This document shows, in pieces, positions 16,546 to 26,045 of a stretch of 64,000 bases of DNA. A program made the translations under genes and the position numbers. The notes under the pieces are model-generated. The model was not told the origin of the DNA. It did not search any database and saw nothing but the letters and a program-made list of their open reading frames with translations. The DNA comes from Hyphomicrobiales bacterium (GTDB lineage Bacteria > Pseudomonadota > Alphaproteobacteria > Rhizobiales > Xanthobacteraceae), in the NCBI GenBank assembly GCA_017305535.1, contig JAFKKN010000005.1, forward strand, positions 62,001-126,000, read 5' to 3'. Each line of letters starts with the position of its first letter. Within the stretch, counting starts at the first letter, position 1.

Positions 16546-18267
16546 TCAGTTGCGGATGGTGATGCAGGAAATGTCGGAACGCTTGAGCCGCTTGCAGACT
16601 GCTTCGGCCTGATCTCGTTCGAGGCCGGCGAAGCGGGCGCGATAGAGCTTCTTGTCACCGCGCGTCACCACGGTTTCGGTGAACGGATCGGCCTTGCCGA
16701 GCATTCCCTTGGCGTGGTCGCGTGCGGCCTCCAGACGCTGGCGTGCCTGGCTTTCGCTTTCGAGCGCGCCGACCTGCACGATCCAGCCGCTGTGAATCGC
16801 CGCTGACTTGATCGCGCCGTTGGCCTGTACCATCTGCGGCGCGGAACGGGACGAGGTGTCGACCGCTGCTTGCTGAACCGACCGCTCGGCCGGGGAGGTG
16901 ACGGCGGAGGCCGGCAATACGCCAAGCAGGCCTTTTCCGGTGCCGTGGTTCGGCGGCTGCACGGGCAAGTCACGGGCGCCGACCGAACCGGAGATATCTG
17001 TCGCGTCATTCGACATGGAGCCAAGAGGCGTCGGACCGGCGGAGGCGACCTTCACCTGACCGGAGCGGACCTGCACGGTCTTGATGCGTACCGGTTTCAT
17101 CGGCTCGGTCGAGCCGGGGATCGTGGCCAGCGTCTTGCTCTGGATCACGCCGTTGGTGAGGGGGGCCGGTTCGGCTGGTGCAGCCTCGGCCGGAGCTTTG
17201 GGTGCGGGCGCGGCGGCGATCGCGCGGGTCGGTGGCAACGGAGGCGGCGTCTCGACGGCGGCGACCTGAATCGCGCCCTGTACCTGGATCGGCGCGGCGG
17301 GCCGCGATTGCGCGGCTTCCTCGGCGACCGCGGCATTGGCCTCGGATGAATTGCGCTCGGCGATGGCGGCGATCGTGCGCCGGCCAGAGGCCTTGTCGAG
17401 GTTCTCTGCAAGCAGGTTACGCATGATGGCGTCGCGCGAGCTGTAGCTGCGGCCGCCCATCACCACGCCGACGAGATGGCGATTGCCGCGGCGGAGGTTG
17501 GTGACGAGATTGAAGCCAGAGGCGCGGGTGTAGCCGGTCTTGATGCCGTCGACGCCCTCGACCTTGCCCAACAGATGATTGTGATTGCGGATGTTGCGGC
17601 CGCGATAGTTGAACGATGCGGTGGCGAAGTAGCGATAGTAGCGCGGGAAGCGATCCTGAATCGCGCGCCCGAGCGTGGACTGGTCGCGCGCCGTGGTGAC
17701 CTGATCGTCGTTGGGCAGGCCCGAGGCGTTGCGATAGACGGTGCGGGTCATCCCCAGCGCGCGCGCCTTGCGCGTCATCATCTTGGCGAAGTCGTCCTCG
17801 TCGCCGCCGAGGAATTCGGCGATCACCACCGCCGCATCGTTGGCGGAGCGGGTGACGAGGCCCTTGATGGCGTCCTCGACGCGAATGGTCTGGCCGGGTC
17901 GGAGGCCGAGCTTGGTCGGGGCTTGCGAGGCAGCGTGCGCGGATACCGGCATTTCGCTGTTGAGGCTGACTTTGCCGGCGTCGAGACGCTCAAACAAAAG
18001 ATACAGCGTCATGATCTTGGTGAGCGAAGCCGGGAAGCGCAGTCCATCGGCATTGGTCGCGGTAAGCGTCGCACCGGAATTGGCGTCGACGATGATCGAG
18101 GCGAACGCGGGATTGTAGCTTTGCTGAACGGCGTGATGGCGATGATGATGACGATGGCGTCGGCGTGCGTCGGCGGTATCGGTGGTGGATATGACGGCGG
18201 CGGTGATCGTGGCCAGTCCGAGGACGCAAATTCGCAGGGTACGTGAAGAGGCTGAGGTGCGAAGCAT
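16546..18267 (-). CDS. D-alanyl-D-alanine carboxypeptidase (S11) with SPOR domain
   Basis: This exported penicillin-binding protein removes the terminal D-Ala from peptidoglycan stem peptides. The 573-residue protein has a signal peptide (to about residue 34), the S11 catalytic motifs SLTK (81-84), SAN (141-143) and KTG (243-245), a Pro/Ala-rich linker of about 200 residues, and a C-terminal SPOR domain (about 497-573) with WIVQVGALESESQARQRL. SPOR domains bind septal denuded glycan, so the enzyme probably acts at division or growth sites. A basic His/Arg run (RRRHRHHHRHH, residues 35-45) follows the signal peptide. It is a single-gene transcript with its own terminator. Confidence 0.92.
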   Translation of the reverse strand: MLRTSASSRTLRICVLGLATITAAVISTTDTADARRRHRHHHRHHAVQQSYNPAFASIIVDANSGATLTATNADGLRFPASLTKIMTLYLLFERLDAGKVSLNSEMPVSAHAASQAPTKLGLRPGQTIRVEDAIKGLVTRSANDAAVVIAEFLGGDEDDFAKMMTRKARALGMTRTVYRNASGLPNDDQVTTARDQSTLGRAIQDRFPRYYRYFATASFNYRGRNIRNHNHLLGKVEGVDGIKTGYTRASGFNLVTNLRRGNRHLVGVVMGGRSYSSRDAIMRNLLAENLDKASGRRTIAAIAERNSSEANAAVAEEAAQSRPAAPIQVQGAIQVAAVETPPPLPPTRAIAAAPAPKAPAEAAPAEPAPLTNGVIQSKTLATIPGSTEPMKPVRIKTVQVRSGQVKVASAGPTPLGSMSNDATDISGSVGARDLPVQPPNHGTGKGLLGVLPASAVTSPAERSVQQAAVDTSSRSAPQMVQANGAIKSAAIHSGWIVQVGALESESQARQRLEAARDHAKGMLGKADPFTETVVTRGDKKLYRARFAGLERDQAEAVCKRLKRSDISCITIRN

Positions 18268-18666
18268 GGACGTCCCCGTCAGAATTTTATCTCAATCACC
18301 GACCCGTGAGGCCAAATTATGCCCGGCGGCGGTAACGAATCTCGTTCGAGCGGCCGACGCGCCGCCGGCCCCGAGCCAACCCATGTCAGTTTTGCTGATT
18401 GGCTAAGAGCTTGCATTTGCGAAGCTTTTCGAGCTTTACGCCGGACCGCAACGATAACCTGAACAGGGTAAGGGGCCGGAGTTTCGAAAAGGTTAAATAA
18501 CCCTTGCCGGACTTGGTCGGATTCGCAGGATCAGAATATTGTGCGTTGCATCAATTTCATTGACATAATTGTGCAACGCGATAGTGTGATGGTCATGGCG
18601 GCGTCGTGTTGCTTCGGCCGGCGATGCCCTAGGTTTTGTCCCCGCAGCCGATGAAGGATGTTCCCC
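18268..18666. other. Divergent promoter interval (D,D-carboxypeptidase / phasin)
   Basis: About 400 bases without a gene. The right half, upstream of the phasin, is AT-richer. It contains a TTGACA at 18560-18565 within a GCGTTGCA/TGCAACGC inverted repeat. No RNA or ORF is supported. Confidence 0.6.
18543..18579. promoter_or_regulatory. Inverted repeat upstream of phasin (possible PhaR-type operator)
   Basis: GCGTTGCA and TGCAACGC form a perfect 8-base inverted repeat separated by 21 bases, centred about 105 bases before the phasin start. A TTGACA hexamer lies between the arms. PhaR-type repressors of phasin genes bind TGC-rich sites; assignment here is inference. Confidence 0.35.
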
Positions 18667-19008
18667 ATGGTTAAGGTTGAAGAACTGCAAAACTACGGCA
18701 AAGAGCAATTCGAAAGCGCGGTTTCGGCCGCCAACGACTTCCAGCAGACGCTCCAGGCGATCGTCACCGCGTTCGGCGAATATTCGAAGAAGTCGTTCGA
18801 GGATGGTAACGCGTACTTCGAGAAGCTGGTGGCGTCGAAGTCGCTCGATAAGGCGCTCGAAGTCCAGACCGAATATGCCAAGACCAGCTACGAGACCTTC
18901 GTTGCGGAATCGCAGAAGATCGGTGGCCTGTATGTCGAACTCGCCAAGCAGTCGTTCAAGCCGTTCGAAGGCTTCATCGGCAAGCTGGCGCCGGTGTCGG
19001 TCCGCTAA
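18667..19008 (+). CDS. Phasin family protein
   Basis: The 113-residue protein is all-helical with the phasin pattern: LQNYGKEQFESAVSAANDFQ, EYSKKSFEDGNAYFEKLVA, then ALEVQTEYAKTSYETFVAES. Phasins coat polyhydroxyalkanoate granules, although many alphaproteobacterial family members have other or unknown roles. Start 18667 is preferred over ATG 18658 because AAGGA then lies 8 bases upstream. No PHA synthase is in the window. A strong terminator follows 24 bases after the stop. Confidence 0.85.
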   Translation: MVKVEELQNYGKEQFESAVSAANDFQQTLQAIVTAFGEYSKKSFEDGNAYFEKLVASKSLDKALEVQTEYAKTSYETFVAESQKIGGLYVELAKQSFKPFEGFIGKLAPVSVR

Positions 19009-19031
19009 GCCGCACGCATTCATCGCGATAT

Positions 19032-19061
19032 AAAAAGCCCGGTCTCGCGACCGGGCTTTTT
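19032..19061. terminator. Bidirectional terminator between phasin and TadG-like gene
   Basis: AAAAAGCCCGGTC-TCGC-GACCGGGCTTTTT is a perfect stem-loop with T runs on both strands, between two convergent genes. Confidence 0.93.
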
Positions 19062-19083
19062 TGCTGTCCTATGCGGATGCGCC

Positions 19084-20736
19084 TTACTGGGAAATCCGCA
19101 GCTTCGCGATCTGCGACAGGATGTTGTTGAAAGCATCCGCGGTCTGATCCGACGACGTGATCATCTGGAAGTTTCCATCGGTCGCGCAGTCCTGCAGAAT
19201 CGCCGACTTCGGATCGATGTTGTTGATGTTCACCTGGATGGTGAAGACCGTGATGTTGTTGGCCTTGATCGCGTCGCACAGTTTCTTCTGTCGTGCGTCG
19301 ATGCAGAGCTGGCCGTTACAGGTGTATTGCGTGTTTCCGTTTCCGTAGGACGGCCAGCGATCCTGGGTGTTCAAGCCGTCCGACAGGATCACGAGATAAT
19401 CCTGATAGACGTAGTTGGCATCCTTCGCCGGCGCGGCGATCGGCCCGTTGGTGGTGCTCAGCGATTGCCATCCCCAAGCCACGCCGATGGCCTGGTTGGT
19501 GCCGCCGGTCGGGTTCATGTTGTCGATGGCCTGCTTGAGCGTAGTCCAGTTATTGGTCATGGGCATGATCGGCTGGAGATACGGCGTGCTTGTCGTCTTG
19601 CAGTAGTTCGTCGAGCCCTGCATGTATTCCTGGGCCGGGAACAAGGTCGACACGGCGTTGGTGTCGCCGGGCGAGGGGGCCGTATTCTTGATGTCGTAGT
19701 CCTGGTCGCGGTCCATGACGCAGCCGTTCCACTTGCTGTGGTCGAGCGGGGTCCAGGTCGCGTAGCCCGTGCCCCATGTCCCGGTGGTCCAGGTATTTGA
19801 TGTCCAGGTGCCGCCGTTCGAGGTGCAGTTATTTTTACTGGTGTATTGCGATTTGGAGCAGGTTCCTGCGCCGGTGCAGGAAGTTTGGCTGGTATACTGC
19901 GTGTTCGAGCAGACGCCTGCCGACTGACAACTGGTTTTGCTGGTGTATCCCGGAATGCTGCACGCGCTCTGCGCAAGGCAGCTGGTTTTGGTCGATGAAC
20001 TGCCGACACTACAGGTTCCGTTGTTCTCATCCCAGGTATCGGGATTCGACGTTCCGGCGGGGCTGCTCCACTTGATGTACTGCTTATTGAAGCTGCTGCC
20101 GAGGTTGACGTTCTTGGCGAAGGGGACCAGCGAGATATAGACGTCGCCCGGAAGGTTGTTGAGCGCGGAGAGCGAGTCGACCATGCTCTTGGCTGCGGTC
20201 TTCATCTTGACCATCTTGCTGTTGTCGGCCATCGATCCGGTGTTATCCAGCACCATCGCGACGCGCATCCGGGTGTTGCCCCATTTGGTCTGGGAACTGG
20301 TGCCGATATCCAAAGTCGTGAAACCGGCGTAGCTCATGAAGTCGGTCGCGACCAATGCGCTGGCGTTCACCTGCACCGTCGCGCCCTGGCCATTGTTCGG
20401 GGTATAGGTCGCGGTGATCGCGACATTGCTGGTGCCGCCTTCGTTATAGAGCGCGTTGAAGTATTTTTGCGCCGCAGCGGTGGCTTGGGCCGCCGTCATC
20501 GTGGGGTTGGCTTGCGCGTCCTTGGACACCATCAGCGCCACGGTATCGAGGGCGGCCTGCATGGCGGAGCGGGCGGCGACGGCGCGGCTGTAGTCGATCG
20601 CCGTTCCGACGATTCCCAGCATGGGGACGAGTGCGATGGCGAACATGGCCGCGACATTGCCGCGATCCGCGCGGATCAGATTGGTCGCAGCGCGCCTTAC
20701 AGAATTCAAGAACGATTTACCGAACATGGCGGTCAC
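19084..20736 (-). CDS. TadG/TadE-like pilus-assembly protein with VWA domain and cysteine-repeat insert
   Basis: The 550-residue protein begins with a TadE/TadG-type N-terminus: RADRGNVAAMFAIALVPMLG, a single membrane segment (about 26-48) preceded by positive residues. A VWA domain follows, with MIDAS-like DNTGS at 164-168. Between residues 242 and 311 it carries a cysteine-rich insert made of near-repeats of about 17 residues. The VWA fold then resumes (YQDYLVILSDGLNTQ; CDAIKANNITVFTIQVN). Such proteins are secreted or membrane-bound and often sit with Flp/Tad pili, but no other tad gene is nearby. GTG 20736 or ATG 20727 could start the protein. Confidence 0.85.
   Translation of the reverse strand: MTAMFGKSFLNSVRRAATNLIRADRGNVAAMFAIALVPMLGIVGTAIDYSRAVAARSAMQAALDTVALMVSKDAQANPTMTAAQATAAAQKYFNALYNEGGTSNVAITATYTPNNGQGATVQVNASALVATDFMSYAGFTTLDIGTSSQTKWGNTRMRVAMVLDNTGSMADNSKMVKMKTAAKSMVDSLSALNNLPGDVYISLVPFAKNVNLGSSFNKQYIKWSSPAGTSNPDTWDENNGTCSVGSSSTKTSCLAQSACSIPGYTSKTSCQSAGVCSNTQYTSQTSCTGAGTCSKSQYTSKNNCTSNGGTWTSNTWTTGTWGTGYATWTPLDHSKWNGCVMDRDQDYDIKNTAPSPGDTNAVSTLFPAQEYMQGSTNYCKTTSTPYLQPIMPMTNNWTTLKQAIDNMNPTGGTNQAIGVAWGWQSLSTTNGPIAAPAKDANYVYQDYLVILSDGLNTQDRWPSYGNGNTQYTCNGQLCIDARQKKLCDAIKANNITVFTIQVNINNIDPKSAILQDCATDGNFQMITSSDQTADAFNNILSQIAKLRISQ
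19804..20013 (-). repeat. In-gene cysteine-rich tandem repeat (about 17 residues per unit)
   Basis: Within the TadG-like protein, residues 242-311 contain units such as CSIPGYTSKTSCQSAGV, CSNTQYTSQTSCTGAGT and CSKSQYTSKNNC. The consensus is CS-x3-Y-TS-[KQ]-x2-C. The repeat interrupts the VWA domain. Confidence 0.85.
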
Positions 20737-21219
20737 CGGGATATGGGTTGTGGTGCCATTTCCGCGCGACCGGCTAAACAGGTGGTAAAGCCATCCTGAG
20801 AAATCAGGTAAATAGCCGGATAAATGCGCGGTAAGGCCGACCGGCTGGTTTCAGCGTCAACGGCAGATGAACGGGATGGCCGAGGATTCAGACGAATCGG
20901 TCAAATTGGATTAACCTTCAAGGGCACGCGCGCGTCCGAAATGCGGGTAGGGTGCGCGACGATAGGCGGCTTGCGGCGGTATCCGCGCCGACCCATATTG
21001 GCACGGCGAGTGGTCGCATGAGCCGATCGGACGGGCGCGAGGCGTGTCGGCGGGAGTGCGCCGGATTGCTGCTTCGGCCGAGAGGTGACCGCGATTTTTC
21101 GGACTTGCAGGACGCTGGACATAACAACCAAGACCGTATCTATCCGGACCATGTCGAACTTGTTTTCAAATCTTGAACTATCCGCGACGTCCACCGGCAT
21201 TGACGCCGCTGCGTCGCGC
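20737..21219. other. Intergenic interval upstream of clpS
   Basis: About 480 bases with no supportable gene. Short ORFs on both strands lack domains and ribosome-binding sites. It must hold the promoter of the TadG-like gene and that of clpS. An alternative in-frame clpS start at ATG 21151 would shorten the interval by 69 bases. Confidence 0.5.
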
Positions 21220-21558
21220 ATGAGCGATGATCGGGGCAACAGCGATCAGGGACGGACAGGCGGGCCGAGCACGTCAGTCATCACCAAGGTCAAGCCGAAG
21301 GTCAAACGGCCGAATCTCTATCGCGTCCTGATTCTGAATGACGACTACACGCCGATGGAATTCGTCGTCCACGTCCTTGAGCGGTTCTTCCAGAAAGACG
21401 CCGAGGCGGCGACCAAGATCATGCTGCACGTCCATCATCACGGTATCGGCGAATGCGGCGTCTTCACTTACGAGATCGCTGAAACCAAAGTCACTCAGGT
21501 GATGGATTTCGCGCGCAAGCACCAGCATCCGCTGCAATGCGTGATGGAGAAGAGATAG
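21220..21558 (+). CDS. clpS: ATP-dependent Clp protease adaptor ClpS
   Basis: ClpS is the N-recognin that delivers proteins with destabilising N-termini to ClpAP. The 112-residue protein has the core [20 protein letters not shown] with the [10 protein letters not shown] loop, then [20 protein letters not shown] and [16 protein letters not shown]. The flexible N-terminal arm that enters ClpA precedes it. ATG 21220 gives the usual length; ATG 21151 in the same frame adds 23 residues and is possible. clpA follows 317 bases later. Confidence 0.93.
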   Translation: MSDDRGNSDQGRTGGPSTSVITKVKPKVKRPNLYRVLILNDDYTPMEFVVHVLERFFQKDAEAATKIMLHVHHHGIGECGVFTYEIAETKVTQVMDFARKHQHPLQCVMEKR

Positions 21559-21875
21559 GGCCGCGCGCTTCCCGGAATCGGTTTCGGCTTGGTCCCGGCC
21601 TTATTTGTCGGGATGAGACCTTTTGGCGTTGTCGGAGTTCAACTCCGGCAGGCGGCCTTTGCCGCGCCGGTGGTGTCAGAGACCCCGCATTCACAGGGTT
21701 GTTCGACGATGAAGCGAATCCGGCATTGGGTCGGCGCATTGTCTGAACGCCTTCCGGAGGTTGTGCCGGGAACCGGCCTTCCGCTGACAAATCGCCTGCC
21801 TATATATTCTAAAAGGTTGTTGTTGCCTGATCGGGCAGCGACCATCATGATGGCCGGGGGCCATAGAGGACGCGA
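21559..21875. other. clpS-clpA intergenic region
   Basis: About 317 bases with no gene supported. It is longer than needed for co-transcription, so clpA may have its own promoter; an AT-rich stretch (TATATATTCTAAAAGG) lies about 70 bases before clpA. A CCATCATGATGG palindrome sits at 21842-21853, and GAGGA precedes the clpA ATG. Confidence 0.5.
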
Positions 21876-24287
21876 ATGCCAACTTTTTCCCAGAGCCTTG
21901 AACAGTCGCTGCATCGGGCGCTCGCGATCGCCAATGAGCGGCACCATCAATATGCGACGCTCGAACATCTCCTGCTGTCGCTGGTGGATGATTCGGATGC
22001 CGCGGCGGTCATGCGCGCGTGCAGCGTCGATCTCGACAAGCTGCGCACCAGCCTGGTCAACTATCTCGAAACCGAGTTCGAGAATCTGGTGACCGATGGT
22101 TCCGACGACGCCAAGCCGACGGCCGGCTTCCAGCGTGTGATTCAGCGCGCGGTGATTCACGTCCAGTCTTCGGGCCGCGAGGAAGTGACCGGCGCCAACG
22201 TGCTGATCGCGATCTTCGCCGAGCGCGAGAGCCATGCCGCGTACTTCCTGCAAGAGCAGGATATGACGCGCTACGACGCGGTGAACTACATCAGCCACGG
22301 CATCGCCAAGCGGCCCGGCGTCTCCGAGGCGCGGCCGGTGCGCGGCGTCGATGAGGAGGCCGAATCCAAGGCCGGCGAAGACCCCAAGAAGAAGGGCGAA
22401 GCGCTGGAGACCTACTGCGTCAACCTCAACAAGAAGGCGCGCGACGGGAAGATCGATCCGGTGATCGGCCGCAATGCCGAAATCAGCCGCGCCATTCAGG
22501 TGCTGTGCCGCCGGCAGAAGAACAATCCGCTATTCGTCGGTGAAGCCGGCGTCGGCAAGACCGCGATCGCGGAAGGGCTGGCGAAGCGTATCGTCGATAG
22601 TGAGGTGCCGGAGGTGCTGTCCGCCGCCACCGTGTTCTCGCTCGACATGGGCACATTGCTGGCCGGCACGCGCTATCGCGGTGATTTCGAGGAGCGGCTG
22701 AAGCAGGTCCTCAAGGAACTCGAGGCGCATCCCAACGCCATCCTGTTCATTGACGAGATCCATACGGTGATTGGCGCCGGCGCGACGTCTGGCGGCGCCA
22801 TGGATGCATCGAACTTGCTGAAGCCGGCACTGGCTTCGGGCACCATTCGCTGCATGGGCTCGACGACCTACAAGGAATACCGCCAGCACTTCGAGAAGGA
22901 TCGCGCGCTGGTGCGCCGGTTCCAGAAGATCGACGTCAACGAGCCGACCGTCGAGGATGCCATCGCGATCCTCAAGGGCCTGAAACCGTACTTCGAGGAC
23001 TATCACAAGCTGAAGTACACCAACGACGCCATCGAGGCGGCGGTGCAACTGTCGTCGCGCTACATCCACGACCGCAAGCTGCCGGACAAGGCGATCGATG
23101 TGATCGATGAGTCGGGCGCGGCGCAGATGCTGGTGTCGGAGAGCAAGCGCAAGAAGACCATCGGCATCAAGGAAATCGAGACCACGATCGCGACCATGGC
23201 GCGGATTCCGCCCAAGACCGTGTCGAAGGACGATGCCGAGGTGCTCAAGCATCTTGAGCAAACGCTCAAGCGTGTGGTGTTCGGTCAGGACAAGGCCATC
23301 GAGGCGCTGTCGGCGTCGATCAAGCTGGCGCGCGCGGGTCTGCGCGAACCGGAGAAGCCGATCGGCTCCTATCTGTTCTCGGGACCCACAGGTGTCGGTA
23401 AGACCGAGGTGGCGAAGCAACTCGCGGCATCGCTGGGTGTCGAACTGATCCGCTTCGATATGTCCGAATACATGGAGCGTCACACCGTCTCGCGGCTGAT
23501 CGGCGCGCCTCCGGGTTATGTCGGCTTCGATCAGGGCGGCCTCTTGACCGACGGCGTCGACCAGCATCCGCATTGCGTGGTGTTGCTTGACGAAATCGAG
23601 AAGGCGCATCCCGATCTCTACAACGTGCTGTTGCAGATCATGGATCACGGCAAGCTGACCGACCATAACGGCAAGCAGGTCAACTTCCGCAATGTCATCC
23701 TGATCATGACGACGAATGCCGGCGCCGCCGATCTGGCGCGACAGGCGTTTGGCTTCACCCGCAACAAGCGCGAGGGTGACGATCAGGAGGCGATCAACCG
23801 GCAGTTCGCACCCGAGTTCCGCAACCGGCTCGATGCCATCGTGTCGTTCGCCCACCTCAACGCCGAAGTCATTGGCATGGTGGTGGAGAAGTTCGTGCTG
23901 CAACTCGAGGCGCAGCTCGCGGATCGCGACGTCACCATCGAACTGTCGGAGCCGGCGAAGGCGTGGCTGGTCGAGCACGGCTACGACGAGCAGATGGGCG
24001 CGCGCCCGATGGGCCGCATGATCCAGGAGCACATCAAGAAGCCGCTGGCCGATCAGGTGCTGTTCGGCGCGCTCAAGGGCGGCGGTCACGTTCGCGTCGT
24101 GCTGGAGAAGGACGAGGCGGGCGCCGACAAGATCGGCTTCGAGTATCTCGACGGACCGGTGACGCCGAAGCCGGAGAAGCTCCCTGGCGCGCGCAAGAAA
24201 GCGCCGCCGCGCAAGCCGCGCCCCGGTGGTTCCGGCGGTGGTGGCTCCAAGGGCTCGCCCTCGAAGGGACCGTTGGTCAAGGCCTGA
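21876..24287 (+). CDS. clpA: ATP-dependent Clp protease ATP-binding subunit ClpA
   Basis: ClpA is the AAA+ unfoldase that feeds substrates into ClpP and is adapted by ClpS. The 803-residue protein has an N-terminal Clp repeat domain (about 1-145), a first AAA+ module with Walker A GEAGVGKT (222-229) and a second with GPTGVGKT (503-510), followed by a Clp D2 small domain. The ClpP-binding loop should lie in the second module. The C-terminus is a Gly/Ser/Lys/Pro-rich tail of about 40 residues. A terminator follows 20 bases after the stop. Confidence 0.97.
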   Translation: MPTFSQSLEQSLHRALAIANERHHQYATLEHLLLSLVDDSDAAAVMRACSVDLDKLRTSLVNYLETEFENLVTDGSDDAKPTAGFQRVIQRAVIHVQSSGREEVTGANVLIAIFAERESHAAYFLQEQDMTRYDAVNYISHGIAKRPGVSEARPVRGVDEEAESKAGEDPKKKGEALETYCVNLNKKARDGKIDPVIGRNAEISRAIQVLCRRQKNNPLFVGEAGVGKTAIAEGLAKRIVDSEVPEVLSAATVFSLDMGTLLAGTRYRGDFEERLKQVLKELEAHPNAILFIDEIHTVIGAGATSGGAMDASNLLKPALASGTIRCMGSTTYKEYRQHFEKDRALVRRFQKIDVNEPTVEDAIAILKGLKPYFEDYHKLKYTNDAIEAAVQLSSRYIHDRKLPDKAIDVIDESGAAQMLVSESKRKKTIGIKEIETTIATMARIPPKTVSKDDAEVLKHLEQTLKRVVFGQDKAIEALSASIKLARAGLREPEKPIGSYLFSGPTGVGKTEVAKQLAASLGVELIRFDMSEYMERHTVSRLIGAPPGYVGFDQGGLLTDGVDQHPHCVVLLDEIEKAHPDLYNVLLQIMDHGKLTDHNGKQVNFRNVILIMTTNAGAADLARQAFGFTRNKREGDDQEAINRQFAPEFRNRLDAIVSFAHLNAEVIGMVVEKFVLQLEAQLADRDVTIELSEPAKAWLVEHGYDEQMGARPMGRMIQEHIKKPLADQVLFGALKGGGHVRVVLEKDEAGADKIGFEYLDGPVTPKPEKLPGARKKAPPRKPRPGGSGGGGSKGSPSKGPLVKA

Positions 24288-24306
24288 GTGGCTGATACGA
24301 AACAAC

Positions 24307-24337
24307 AAAGGGCGGCGGAATTTTCCGCCGCCCTTTT
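24307..24337 (+). terminator. clpA terminator
   Basis: AAAGGGCGGCGGAA-TT-TTCCGCCGCCCTTT stem-loop ending in TTTT, 20 bases after clpA. Confidence 0.9.
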
Positions 24338-24393
24338 GACATTTGAGGTCCAACCAAGACGAGGCTCTGTAAATCCGCCACTACACTCTCCAC

Positions 24394-24426
24394 TCGTCAT
24401 GGCCGGAATAAATCCGGCCATGACGA
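24394..24426. repeat. Short palindromic intergenic repeat
   Basis: TCGTCATGGCCGGA and TCCGGCCATGACGA form a perfect 14-base inverted repeat around 5 bases. The CGTCATGGCCGG end is shared with the longer intergenic elements elsewhere in the window. Confidence 0.75.
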
Positions 24427-24447
24427 ACTCAGAGATTTGAAGCCGTC

Positions 24448-25875
24448 TCATGTCGGTTTGTGCACCATCGAACTGGCTCGCGTGAAAACGAGCGCAATCA
24501 CGACGCCGCTGAGTTCGGCGATGGCGCCACCGAGAAATGCCCAGTGCAGTCCGTCCAGCATGGCCTGCGTGCCGCCGGCCTGCACGTGGCTTGCATAGAT
24601 TGCGCCGAGCAACGCGATGCCCATGGTCGCGCCCGTCATGCGCGCGGTGTTGAGCAGGCCCGAAGCGGTGCCGGAGCGTGCCGCCGGCACCGCCGCGACG
24701 GCAACCGCATTGACCGGCCCGGTGTTGAGACCGAGGCCGATGCCGATGACGATCAGCGCAAGCTGCACCAGTCCCATGGGCGTGGTAGCCGATATCTGCG
24801 TCAGCGCGAGCAATCCTGTTCCCATGAAACCCATGCCGCCCATCAGCATTGTCCGCGCGCCGAAGCGATGCATCAGCGCGCCGGATTTTTGCGATACCAC
24901 CACGAAGGCGACGGAGATCGGCAACAGTTCCAGCCCGGCGATGAACGCCGACGCGCCGGTGATTGACTGGAAGTACAACGGCATCAGGAACAGCATCGAA
25001 TACATGCCGAAGGTCATCAACCCGGCGATGGCGAGCGCGGCGCTGAACGGCGCATTCCTGAAGATATCCAGCGGCACCATGGCGGCGGGGCGGCCGTATT
25101 CGACACGCACGAACAAGATGGCTGCGCTGGCGGCGGCGAGGGTCATGCCGACGATCAGCGGCGAGGTCCAGCCGCGATGCTGGCCTTCGATGGTGATAAA
25201 TGACAGCGCGCCGAGCCCGATCACCGCAAGAATCTGCGCGGCGGGATCGAGTTGTCGGCCGTGCGGATGCTTGCTTTCGCCGACATAGAAGTAACTCATC
25301 AGCAGCGTCACAAGTCCGATCGGCACTGACAGTACAAACACGCTGCGCCAGCCGACGTGATCGACCAATAGTCCGCCGATCGTGGGCCCGGTCGCCATGG
25401 CGACACCGTTGCAGCTTGCCCACAGGCCCAGCGCACGCCCACGCGCCGCCGCGTCGGGGAAGGTGATGCTGACAATGGCGAGCGAGGACGTCACCTCCAG
25501 CGCCGCGCCGAGCCCAGTGACGGAACGGCCCGCGATCAACGTGGTGCCGTCTGGCGCCAGCGCGCAGACCAGCGAGCCGATGACGATCAGCGCGATGCCG
25601 CAGGCGAACACCCGCAGGCGCCCGTAGAGATCGCCGAGCGCGCCGCCGGTGAGAAGGAAGGTGGCGTAGACCAGATTGTAGGAATCCAGCACCCACTGCA
25701 TTTCGCTGATGCTGGCGTTGAGGTCGGAGCCGATGTGCTTGAGACCAAGGAACACCACCGAGGAATCGAGTTGCGCCAGGAACACGCCAAAACACATCGT
25801 CAGCAGCACCGCGTTGGCGCGGCGAGTGTCGGCGTCGGTGCGCAATGGCGCGGCATGATGGGTTGAGATCGCCAT
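24448..25875 (-). CDS. MFS drug/solute exporter (DHA2-like)
   Basis: The 475-residue protein is a 14-helix-type major facilitator. Motif A-like GALGDLYGRLRVF and the early FGVFLAQLDSSVVFLGLKHI, where DHA2 exporters have a conserved aspartate, place it in the drug:H+ antiporter-2 group. Start 25875 (MAISTHHAAPLR) has GAAAGG 8-13 bases upstream; the longer ORF overlaps the divergent regulator region and is not convincing. It is divergent from an ArsR-type regulator, which probably controls it. Substrate unknown. Confidence 0.85.
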   Translation of the reverse strand: MAISTHHAAPLRTDADTRRANAVLLTMCFGVFLAQLDSSVVFLGLKHIGSDLNASISEMQWVLDSYNLVYATFLLTGGALGDLYGRLRVFACGIALIVIGSLVCALAPDGTTLIAGRSVTGLGAALEVTSSLAIVSITFPDAAARGRALGLWASCNGVAMATGPTIGGLLVDHVGWRSVFVLSVPIGLVTLLMSYFYVGESKHPHGRQLDPAAQILAVIGLGALSFITIEGQHRGWTSPLIVGMTLAAASAAILFVRVEYGRPAAMVPLDIFRNAPFSAALAIAGLMTFGMYSMLFLMPLYFQSITGASAFIAGLELLPISVAFVVVSQKSGALMHRFGARTMLMGGMGFMGTGLLALTQISATTPMGLVQLALIVIGIGLGLNTGPVNAVAVAAVPAARSGTASGLLNTARMTGATMGIALLGAIYASHVQAGGTQAMLDGLHWAFLGGAIAELSGVVIALVFTRASSMVHKPT

Positions 25876-26045
25876 TCGACGGCCTTTCGCTGATATTGAT
25901 CGCGTGGGAGGACGGAACTGGGAACGCACGTGTGCTGACCATGTCCGCAGGCGATGAGTTAACGCCCGAACGCGGGCCCGTTGCTTCGGGCGGGACCGAA
26001 GCGTCAGCAATTGCGCACGGCCGGTTTCGGCCTAAACTGCATCGC

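Noticed and set aside
22530-24353. 607-codon open frame antisense to clpA
   Set aside because: It is a mirror of the high-GC clpA coding sequence, with no domain or ribosome-binding site; clpA is certain.
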